From contig JAJFUH010000056.1 in assembly GCA_021372535.1 (NCBI GenBank), positions 1-10,536 on the forward strand: DNA of 10,536 nucleotides. Direction: 5' to 3'. The translations under genes and the position numbers were made by a program. Source of the stretch: a bacterium. GTDB taxonomy: Bacteria > Latescibacterota > Latescibacteria > Latescibacterales > Latescibacteraceae. Below the pieces are notes generated by a model. That model made no database searches. It was not told the origin of the DNA and was given only the letters and a program-made list of their open reading frames with translations. This document shows, piece by piece, positions 1 to 6,061 of the stretch; within the stretch, counting starts at the first letter, position 1, and each line of letters starts with the position of its first letter.

Positions 1-1306
1 TCAGGCCGATGATGAAGGTCTTGTCGAGCGGGGACTGTTTCTTGACGGCGAGACCGATGTCCGAAAAAAGCTCTCCCGGAAACGTGATAAATACCGCATC
101 ACCGATACGGACCGCCTGCTGTTCCAGACGTATGGTTTTCGGATGCTCTCCGGATGAGTAGAACTGCCTTGCCGAATCGAGGCGCTGTCCGGTCTGGAAT
201 ACCGCTCTGCGGCAGGTGTCGAGCTTGCGGGTTCCCTGAAGTTCGGGGATTTTTTCCATTACGGCAAGTTCTTCGATGGCTTTTTTGGCGTCTTTTTCCG
301 CCTGTTCGAGGGTTACCGGGTAGGACTCGCGGAGCGGATACTCGAACCAGTCCCGCGCCGCTGCGATAACCGGATTACCCGATGTCTGAACTGCGGGGAG
401 GGCTTTGATAACCGCGTCCGTCATCTGGTTTCCCTTGATCTCGATGTACCCGTAGTTACGGATGGGCATATTCGCGCCGACCGCGGACAGCTCGGATGAA
501 TACCCTACGTTGATGTTTCCTTCGGCACCCTGAAAGTAGGCGACCCAGACATCCTGACCGACCGTCTTTTTGATGCCCTCTATCGCGTAGTATGGCCAGT
601 CCTCGGAAAAGAGCGTATTCTGCCAGTCGAGGGCGGACGGATGGCAGCCGTAATTGAACGCCACGCCGAGCAGTTTACCCTTCGCATCCTCGATTTTAAT
701 GACCGCGACCCTGGGGTCGGGATGAAGCCCGCCATACAGAAGCCAGCGGCGGTTTCTGCCGAGCTCCTGAACCACGGTCGAACCGACTCCGATTTTTCCG
801 GGGACGCGTTTCTTCCAGGCCTGAGCGGCACAGGAGGATGAGCGCTCCACTATCAGATCACGGTAGCTTTCGGCGGCGCTTTCAACATCGGGACCGGCAT
901 GTGTGTGCGTACAGGATATGACAATATTGGTTTCGGGTATCCCGGTGCTGTCTTTGACAGCGGTCCGTACCCGGTTGCCGAACTGTTCGCTCAGCTCGCA
1001 GAGGGACAGCGTCATGAGCAGGACCGGGACACCGTCCGCACTCTCGATGGCGAGGCACCGTGCATGAAGATCATCATGGATTCCCGTGGAACGCTGGCTC
1101 CGTGCAAAACCGTACATGAGCGTGTTTTCACGGGGTGTGATGACCGTTTCACCGAAACCGACTTTAAGTCCTGCGTGTGTGACGGCACGCTGCGAACACC
1201 CTAAAAATCCGGCACATAGCAGTAAACCGGCCAGGAATGCAGCCCCATACAATATCGATGTGGGCGCTGATATCGATTTCTCTTTATGGCGATAATTCTT
1301 TTTCAT
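1..1306 (-). CDS. Neutral/alkaline ceramidase-like putative lipoprotein, copy 1 (C-terminus beyond window)
   Basis: The reading frame is open without a stop from the ATG at 1306 to the window edge (435 codons), so this is a gene cut by the window, not a pseudogene. Residues 18-37 form a hydrophobic export segment ending in FLGC, so Cys37 is a likely lipidation site. The rest is the neutral/alkaline non-lysosomal ceramidase N-terminal domain family: THTHAGP at 133-139, GCHPS at 220-224 and FPGE at 409-412. By comparison with Pseudomonas ceramidase, His134, His222 and Glu412 are expected zinc ligands. The segment that normally carries the nucleophilic serine (GDxSP) reads GNINV at 263-267, so true ceramidase activity is doubtful; it may be a hydrolase of unknown substrate. 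The start is supported by a GAGGA 9 bases upstream. It follows copy 2 by 46 bases, so the two are probably co-transcribed. It is 12 residues longer at the N-terminus than copy 2. Confidence 0.85.
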   Translation of the reverse strand, partial: MKKNYRHKEKSISAPTSILYGAAFLAGLLLCAGFLGCSQRAVTHAGLKVGFGETVITPRENTLMYGFARSQRSTGIHDDLHARCLAIESADGVPVLLMTLSLCELSEQFGNRVRTAVKDSTGIPETNIVISCTHTHAGPDVESAAESYRDLIVERSSSCAAQAWKKRVPGKIGVGSTVVQELGRNRRWLLYGGLHPDPRVAVIKIEDAKGKLLGVAFNYGCHPSALDWQNTLFSEDWPYYAIEGIKKTVGQDVWVAYFQGAEGNINVGYSSELSAVGANMPIRNYGYIEIKGNQMTDAVIKALPAVQTSGNPVIAAARDWFEYPLRESYPVTLEQAEKDAKKAIEELAVMEKIPELQGTRKLDTCRRAVFQTGQRLDSARQFYSSGEHPKTIRLEQQAVRIGDAVFITFPGELFSDIGLAVKKQSPLDKTFIIGL

Positions 1307-1352
1307 GATACGATTCCTCGAAAGCTATTTTTTTATGCAAACCGGAGAAACA

Positions 1353-2765
1353 TCAATCGGCGATCTTTTTTATGAGCGAAAGCGACGAATCGATGCAGAA
1401 CTGCTCGGTTTTCGGGCTGTAACTGCTGCCATCCACCTCGTAGTCGCCCTCGATAAACTCTTTTGCAGTCGGCAGATAGCCGCCCGGCCCGGGGGTAACG
1501 CCGATAACGAAGGTCTTGTCGAGCGGAGACTGCTTTTTAATGGCGAGACCGATATCCGAAAAGAGCTCGCCGGGGAAGGTGACGAATACGGTGTTCCCGA
1601 TACGGACTGCCTGCTGTTCGAGACGGCGGGTTTTCGGGCGGTCCTGATTTCCATAGAACCGCCGGGCGGCACCGAGACGCTGGCCGGTCTGGAAGACTGC
1701 CCTGCGGCAGGTATCGAGTTTCCGGGTTCCCTGGAGCTCGGGGATTTTTTCCATTACGGCAAGCTCCTCGATGGCTTTTTTGGCGTCTTTTTCAGCCTGT
1801 TCGAGTGTTACCGGGTACGATTCGCGGAGCGGGTATTCGAAAAAGTCCCTCGCCGCCGCGATTGCCGGGTTGCCCGTTGTCTGAACGTCAGGCAGGGCTT
1901 TTATCACCGCGTCCGTCATCTGGTTCCCCTTGATCTCGATGTAACCATAATTCCTGATGGGCATATCCGCTCCGACAGCGGACAGCTCGGAGGAATACCC
2001 CACATTGATGTTTCCCTCTGCTGACTGATAGTAGGCGACCCAGACATCCTTACCGACTGTCTTCTTGATGCCCTCGATCGCGTAATAAGGCCAATCCTCT
2101 GAAAAGAGCGTATTCTGCCAGTCGAGCGCGGACGGATGGCAGCCGTAATTGAACGCCACGCCGAGCAGTTTTCCCTTCGTATCCTCGATCTTCATGACCG
2201 CGACTTCCGGATCGGGATGAAGCCCTCCGTACAGGAGCCAGCGACGGTTCCTGCCAAGCTCCTGAACCACGGTCGAGCCGATGCCGATTCTGCCCGGGGC
2301 TCGTTTCTTCCATGCAGTAACGGCGCTCGCCACCGTCTGTTCGAGCAGCATGCTCCGGTAGGCATCGCTTGCGCCGCCCACATTAGGGCCTGCGTGTGTA
2401 TGGGTGCAGGATATGATGATATTGCTTTCAGGAATGCCGGTGCTGTCCTTAATGGCGGAACGGATCCGGTTGCCGAAATCCTCGTTCAGTCCCACGAGGG
2501 AGACGCTCATGAGCACCACGGTCGTTCCGTCCGTTCCCTCGATGACGAGGCTCCGGGCATGGAGATCGTCATGAGTCCCCGTGGAGACCTGGCTGCGGGC
2601 AAAACCGGCCATCTGTGTGTTTTCACGGGGTGTGATGACCGTCTCGCCGAGACCGACTTTGATGGATGGCTGTTCCTTCGCGCAGGAGATAAAAACGGCG
2701 CAGACCATGACAAAGACCGAAACAGCCAGTATAGCCCTTACGGGAGATAACAAGGTTTTCTTCAT
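1353..2765 (-). CDS. Neutral/alkaline ceramidase-like putative lipoprotein, copy 2
   Basis: This 470-residue protein starts with a basic N-terminus and a hydrophobic stretch (residues 11-27) ending at FISC, suggesting a lipoprotein with Cys28 as anchor. The body matches the neutral/alkaline ceramidase N-terminal family. THTHAGP is at 121-127, the NYGCHPSA motif at 206-213, FPGE at 397-400 and GGY at 428-430. His122, His210, Glu400 and Tyr430 correspond to the four zinc ligands described for Pseudomonas ceramidase. The nucleophile motif GDxSP is replaced by GNINV (251-255), with Asn254 where Ser is expected. The protein is also shorter than characterised ceramidases, ending soon after the Tyr ligand, without a clear C-terminal immunoglobulin-like domain. 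An AAGG lies 8 bases before the ATG. It sits 121 bases downstream of nrdJ and 46 bases upstream of copy 1. The family call is firm; the substrate is unknown. Confidence 0.88.
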   Translation of the reverse strand: MKKTLLSPVRAILAVSVFVMVCAVFISCAKEQPSIKVGLGETVITPRENTQMAGFARSQVSTGTHDDLHARSLVIEGTDGTTVVLMSVSLVGLNEDFGNRIRSAIKDSTGIPESNIIISCTHTHAGPNVGGASDAYRSMLLEQTVASAVTAWKKRAPGRIGIGSTVVQELGRNRRWLLYGGLHPDPEVAVMKIEDTKGKLLGVAFNYGCHPSALDWQNTLFSEDWPYYAIEGIKKTVGKDVWVAYYQSAEGNINVGYSSELSAVGADMPIRNYGYIEIKGNQMTDAVIKALPDVQTTGNPAIAAARDFFEYPLRESYPVTLEQAEKDAKKAIEELAVMEKIPELQGTRKLDTCRRAVFQTGQRLGAARRFYGNQDRPKTRRLEQQAVRIGNTVFVTFPGELFSDIGLAIKKQSPLDKTFVIGVTPGPGGYLPTAKEFIEGDYEVDGSSYSPKTEQFCIDSSLSLIKKIAD

Positions 2766-2819
2766 TGGAACGGCCTTTCGTTATAAAGAGGTATATTCGA
2801 ACGGGAAAAATGCCATGCC

Positions 2820-2846
2820 TGTATAAAATACGGTAAGCAGAAGCAA
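2820..2846 (-). promoter_or_regulatory. Possible promoter before ceramidase-like pair
   Basis: Read on the minus strand, TTGCTT (2846-2841) and TATACA (2825-2820) are separated by 15 bases and lie in the nrdJ/ceramidase-like gap, about 55 bases upstream of the start at 2765. The -10 element is good but the spacer is short, so this is only a candidate for independent expression of the tandem pair. Confidence 0.25.
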
Positions 2847-2886
2847 GGTTCATTCTCACCATTCTCGATGCCAAAGAATTCGCCGG

Positions 2887-5241
2887 TTATCCGCACTTTG
2901 AGAATCCGCACAGCCTGCAGACCAGGCATCCTTCCGAGTGTTCGAGCATTCCGCCGCAGTCGGGGCAGACACCGACCATTTCACCCCGTGTGCGCTTTTT
3001 CGAGGTGATCGAATTGGTCAGTTTTTCATAGTCCGCGTCCTGGGTGAAAACAGGGATGGAATCGGTGTTTATCTCCCCTCCGAGATACCGTGAGAGCGCA
3101 GTTGCTATGGCATCCGAGCATGACAGGATGAGCTTGCCGTTGTGCCATATCGGCGACGGGCACCGTATGCCCTTGAGCTGTGATACGATTTCGTCGAGGT
3201 TGACCCCGCTCCGGAGCGCAAGCGATATAAGACGGCTGATGGCTTCGGACTGGCTCGCGGTGCATCCGCCGGACCGTCCCATCTGGCAGAACACTTCGCA
3301 GAGACCGTCCTCGTCACGGTTCACGGTGACATAGAGCTTGCCGCAGCCGGTCTGGAGTTTCTCGGTTGTTCCGGTCGTCAGGGAGGGGCGGGGGCGGGGA
3401 GCTATGGGTTTTCTTACAGGGGGCGCTTCTTCTGTTTCCGTGGTTTTTACAGTGGTCAGAACCTGGTGCTCACGGGAACCGTCGCGATAGATGGTGATCC
3501 CTTTAAGCCCGGCATCGTACGCCTTGATGTATGCCTGCGCCACATCCTCAATTGTCGCGGACTGCGGGAAATTTATGGTTTTCGACACTGCATTGTCAGT
3601 GTGACGCTGGAATGCGGCCTGAATGCGGATGTGCCAGTCCACCGGGATATCGTTTGCCGTGCGGAAAATACGGCTGATTTTCGGCGGAACATCCTCAAGG
3701 TCATCCACAGAGGGCGTCTCGGTAACCGTGCTCATGAATTTTTCATCGATGATGCCGGCCTTTTCCGCCATGTCACGGAAAAGTGGGTGAAATTCGACCA
3801 GTTCCCTGCCGTTGAGCACATTCCGTTTGTATGCCAGCGCGAACAATGGCTCGATGCCGCTCGAACACGAGGCGATAATGCTGATGGTTCCCGTGGGGGC
3901 AATAGTGGTTGTCGTGGCGTTCCTGAGGGCGGGCAATCCGGCGCGATGGAAGCTGCTGCCCTCGAACGAGGGGAAAGCGCCGCGTATCTCCGCGAGGTGA
4001 CGGGATTCGGCTTTCGATTCACGGTCGATGAATTCCATGACCTGCTCGGCAGTCCGTTCCGCTTCCTTTGAATCGTACGGGATGCCGAGACGGATGAGCA
4101 TGTCGGCATATCCCATGACACCGAGGCCGATTTTTCTGTTACGGCGGGTTTCCTCGGCTATTTTCTCGATAGGGTACCTGTTGACATCGATGACATTGTC
4201 GAGGAAACGCACGGCGAGATGGGCAATCCTGCCGAGATGTTCCCAGTCGATGACCGGCTGTCCCTCATGTTCGGTGACCATGAGCGAGAGATTGACCGAC
4301 CCAAGGTTGCATGATTCGTACGGAAGGAGGGGCTGTTCGCCGCAGGGATTGGTCGATTCGATCCGGCCGAGGTGTGGTAGCGTGTTCTTCTCGTTGATAC
4401 GGTCGATGAAGATAATTCCCGGGTCGCCGCTGTCATGGGCGTTTTCCACGATGAGGCTGAATATCTCGGCCGCTTTTTCCGTCCCGGCAACAGCGCCGGT
4501 GCGTGGGTTGAGGAGCTCGTAGGTTCCATCCGCTTTGACCGCTTCCATGAAGACATCGGTCACCGCGACTGAGATATTGAAGTTGTTGAAGCGGTTGTGA
4601 TCCCTTTTACAGGTGACGAATTCGCGGATATCGGGGTGATCGACACGGAGTATACCCATGTTCGCGCCGCGCCGTGTTCCGCCCTGCTTGATGGTCTCCG
4701 TCGCCGCATCGAACACTTCCATGAACGAGACGGGGCCGCTCGATATACCACGTGTCGACTGGACGACATCGTTTTTCGGACGGAGCCGTGAGAACGAGAA
4801 TCCCGTACCGCCGCCGCTCTTGTGGATGAGCGCCGCATCCTTCACCGACTGGAATATGGATTCCATGGAATCCTCGATGGGCAGGACGAAACAGGCGGAA
4901 AGCTGTCCGAGCTCACGGCCTGCGTTCATGAGGGTTGGGGAATTCGGGAGAAATTCACCCGCCGCCATCATGTTGTAGAAGAGCGTTTCGAGACGGCCGG
5001 TTACCGAGCTGGCATCGTACAAATCCTCGGCGCCGGCTATGACCTTTGCGACCCTCCGGAACATCTCGTGAGGTTCCTCGACAACCGCTCCGGTCTCGTT
5101 TTTTTTCAGGTAGCGGGCCTGGAGCACGGTGAGCGCGTTTTCGGAGAGCACGATCGGCTGTTCCCCGGTATCCCCGGGTGTCTTTTCAATAATCTCCGTC
5201 GAGGAGAGAATCCTGATTTTTCCGTCTATCGATGGCGACAT
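2887..5241 (-). CDS. nrdJ: Adenosylcobalamin-dependent (class II) ribonucleotide reductase
   Basis: This 784-residue cytoplasmic enzyme reduces ribonucleotides to deoxyribonucleotides for DNA synthesis, generating its thiyl radical with adenosylcobalamin, so it works without oxygen. The ten-stranded barrel motifs are all present. SACFVLP at 115-121 holds redox Cys117. KSGGGTGFSFSRLRP is at 141-155 and GGTRRGANMG at 187-196. NPCGEQ at 298-303 gives Asn298, thiyl Cys300 and Glu302, and Cys311 is the second redox cysteine. The Cys300-Cys311 spacing of 11 equals that in the Thermotoga enzyme (322-333). APTGTISIIASCSSGIEP (448-465) and GITIYRDGSR (581-590) follow. A proline-rich linker (about 605-620) leads to a TSCPD domain (about 630-720). 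The tail is a zinc-ribbon-like cysteine cluster (Cys759, 762, 772, 775, 778, 783). A GGAG lies 9 bases upstream of the ATG. No cobalamin riboswitch or NrdR box is recognisable upstream; two inverted repeats are. Confidence 0.97.
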   Translation of the reverse strand: MSPSIDGKIRILSSTEIIEKTPGDTGEQPIVLSENALTVLQARYLKKNETGAVVEEPHEMFRRVAKVIAGAEDLYDASSVTGRLETLFYNMMAAGEFLPNSPTLMNAGRELGQLSACFVLPIEDSMESIFQSVKDAALIHKSGGGTGFSFSRLRPKNDVVQSTRGISSGPVSFMEVFDAATETIKQGGTRRGANMGILRVDHPDIREFVTCKRDHNRFNNFNISVAVTDVFMEAVKADGTYELLNPRTGAVAGTEKAAEIFSLIVENAHDSGDPGIIFIDRINEKNTLPHLGRIESTNPCGEQPLLPYESCNLGSVNLSLMVTEHEGQPVIDWEHLGRIAHLAVRFLDNVIDVNRYPIEKIAEETRRNRKIGLGVMGYADMLIRLGIPYDSKEAERTAEQVMEFIDRESKAESRHLAEIRGAFPSFEGSSFHRAGLPALRNATTTTIAPTGTISIIASCSSGIEPLFALAYKRNVLNGRELVEFHPLFRDMAEKAGIIDEKFMSTVTETPSVDDLEDVPPKISRIFRTANDIPVDWHIRIQAAFQRHTDNAVSKTINFPQSATIEDVAQAYIKAYDAGLKGITIYRDGSREHQVLTTVKTTETEEAPPVRKPIAPRPRPSLTTGTTEKLQTGCGKLYVTVNRDEDGLCEVFCQMGRSGGCTASQSEAISRLISLALRSGVNLDEIVSQLKGIRCPSPIWHNGKLILSCSDAIATALSRYLGGEINTDSIPVFTQDADYEKLTNSITSKKRTRGEMVGVCPDCGGMLEHSEGCLVCRLCGFSKCG

Positions 5242-5265
5242 GGAATACTCCGTGGTGTGTTAAGA

Positions 5266-5297
5266 GGGCGGTGAAAAAGTATATTTTTCACTCGCCC
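5266..5297. repeat. Inverted repeat in nrdJ leader
   Basis: The arms GTGAAAAA (5271-5278) and TTTTTCAC (5284-5291) are perfectly complementary around a 5-base centre. They are extended by GGGCG (5266-5270) pairing with CGCCC (5293-5297) across one unpaired base at 5292. The structure ends 25 bases before the nrdJ start. It may be an operator or an RNA hairpin in the nrdJ leader; it lacks the T-run placement of a terminator for the upstream gene. A third GTGAAAAA half-site, on the minus strand, lies at 5396-5389. Confidence 0.75.
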
Positions 5298-5321
5298 GGT
5301 TACGAAATTTATTGTTTGTAT

Positions 5322-5368
5322 GCTGTCAAGGGCATGTAAATCGGCACTTCGTGCCGACCCTTGACAGC
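5322..5368. repeat. Two-tier inverted repeat between nrdJ and the 116-residue gene
   Basis: The outer arms GCTGTCAAGGG (5322-5332) and CCCTTGACAGC (5358-5368) match over 11 bases. The inner arms TCGGCAC (5341-5347) and GTGCCGA (5351-5357) match over 7 bases around a 3-base loop. An 8-base stretch (5333-5340) is bulged on one side only. It could be a dispersed palindromic element, a termination/processing hairpin for the upstream genes, or part of nrdJ control. No T-run follows on the minus strand. Both outer arms contain TTGACA on opposite strands, without a convincing -10 element. Confidence 0.75.
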
Positions 5369-5425
5369 CTTGATCCTGACATGGGGTGTTTTTCACAAAG
5401 CTTTTATAGTGCATAAATTCTACCA

Positions 5426-5776
5426 TCATTCCCATTCCATTTTTACATCTTTGTACTTCTCACAGACTGCAAGGAGCACCTCATCCAACGGTTTCTCCAC
5501 AATCCCCAGCGAGTGCAGCGAAAACGTCCAGGGCAGGGGATAGTCTCGAAGCCGTATAATTACATCTTTCATTTTTGTGGTGAAACAATCGAGTTCTATA
5601 TAAAGAATTTTGCCAGTATTACGATGCACACTGATTATAAGTTCCGGATCATCTGCCGTTGGCTTATAAAGTTCTAAATCATCTTTATCAGCGTTTTTGT
5701 AATCATCTGTTTCGAGTGATATCATACCCGAATCAATAATATCTTCATCTATTTTTAATTGTATATCCGTCGTCAT
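5426..5776 (-). CDS. Unrecognised acidic 116-residue protein following HicB
   Basis: I do not recognise this family. The protein has no signal peptide or membrane segment. Its first 45 residues are strongly acidic (many D and E). The middle contains a beta-strand-like stretch DPELIISVHRNTGKILYIEL (residues 43-62), followed by a mixed region ending in the charged tail CEKYKDVKMEWE. The stretch is vaguely like small proteins of the DUF2283 type, but I would not assign it. It starts 30 bases after the hicB stop, so the two are probably one transcript; it sits where a toxin partner could be, yet it lacks HicA features. The GGA before the start is about 14 bases away, so initiation is weakly supported. 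GC over 5581-5760 is about 32%, well below the flanking genes, suggesting acquisition. Confidence 0.72.
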   Translation of the reverse strand: MTTDIQLKIDEDIIDSGMISLETDDYKNADKDDLELYKPTADDPELIISVHRNTGKILYIELDCFTTKMKDVIIRLRDYPLPWTFSLHSLGIVEKPLDEVLLAVCEKYKDVKMEWE

Positions 5777-5806
5777 CGTTTTTTTGTATTCCTTAACATT
5801 TCGCTC

Positions 5807-6013
5807 TTAAATTTCCAGATACTGTGAATAGCTATGAGGGACAGGAATTGTGTATCCCTCTTCACGCAGTCCCTGAAGGTGAAATTCAATTGCTTCCTTC
5901 ATAAGCAGTTCAACTTCGGACTGTGTCGAACCTGTTGCAATACAGCCCTCAAGGTCAGGCGAATACGCCGAATAACCGGTTTTTGTCTTTTCAACGATGA
6001 TAATGTATTTCAT
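5807..6013 (-). CDS. HicB-family antitoxin-like protein, no HicA visible
   Basis: This 68-residue protein has the partial RNase-H-like fold typical of HicB. The hallmark stretch GYSAYSPDLEGCIATGST (residues 13-30) is followed by an acidic helix SEVELLMKEAIEFHLQGLREEG (32-53) and a PVPHS tail. HicB proteins normally neutralise the mRNA-cleaving toxin HicA and many also repress their own operon. The DNA-binding domain of longer HicB proteins is absent here, as in many short HicB homologues. No HicA gene (about 60 residues) fits on either side: the preceding gene is the methyltransferase, 48 bases away, and the next is an unknown protein 30 bases downstream. An AGG lies about 9 bases before the ATG. 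It may be an orphan antitoxin or the regulator of a different partner. Confidence 0.85.
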   Translation of the reverse strand: MKYIIIVEKTKTGYSAYSPDLEGCIATGSTQSEVELLMKEAIEFHLQGLREEGYTIPVPHSYSQYLEI

Positions 6014-6024
6014 GGTTTTAAACC
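6014..6024. promoter_or_regulatory. Short palindrome touching the hicB start
   Basis: GGTTT-T-AAACC is a perfect 11-base palindrome with a one-base centre directly abutting the hicB start codon. HicB-type proteins often bind palindromes at their own promoter, so it is a candidate operator, but at this length it could arise by chance. Confidence 0.2.
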
Positions 6025-6061
6025 TGCCTGTTTCAGTGCGGGGATACTATAAACACCCGAA

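Noticed and set aside
1-1306. Copy 1 of the ceramidase-like gene as a broken pseudogene
   Set aside because: Translating the minus strand from 1306 gives 435 uninterrupted codons to the edge; it is merely cut by the window.
1305-2024. Long plus-strand open frame (239 codons) across the ceramidase-like copy 2
   Set aside because: It lies opposite a well-supported gene with family motifs; its product resembles nothing and its length is explained by the codon bias of the opposite strand.
2136-2750. Plus-strand open frame (204 codons) opposite the N-terminal half of copy 2, with a similar frame in copy 1 at 641-841
   Set aside because: The similarity between the two is a by-product of the duplicated gene on the other strand; no ribosome site or recognisable domain.
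3466-4071. Plus-strand open frame (201 codons) inside nrdJ
   Set aside because: It is antisense to conserved ribonucleotide reductase sequence and has no family features.
5242-5425. Cobalamin riboswitch or NrdR boxes before nrdJ
   Set aside because: The leader is short and I could not find the conserved B12-box core or paired NrdR-like sites; only the inverted repeats stand out.
5226-5435. Minus-strand 69-codon frame overlapping the nrdJ start
   Set aside because: It runs through both inverted repeats and the nrdJ leader and has no recognisable features; nrdJ has a better start with a ribosome site.
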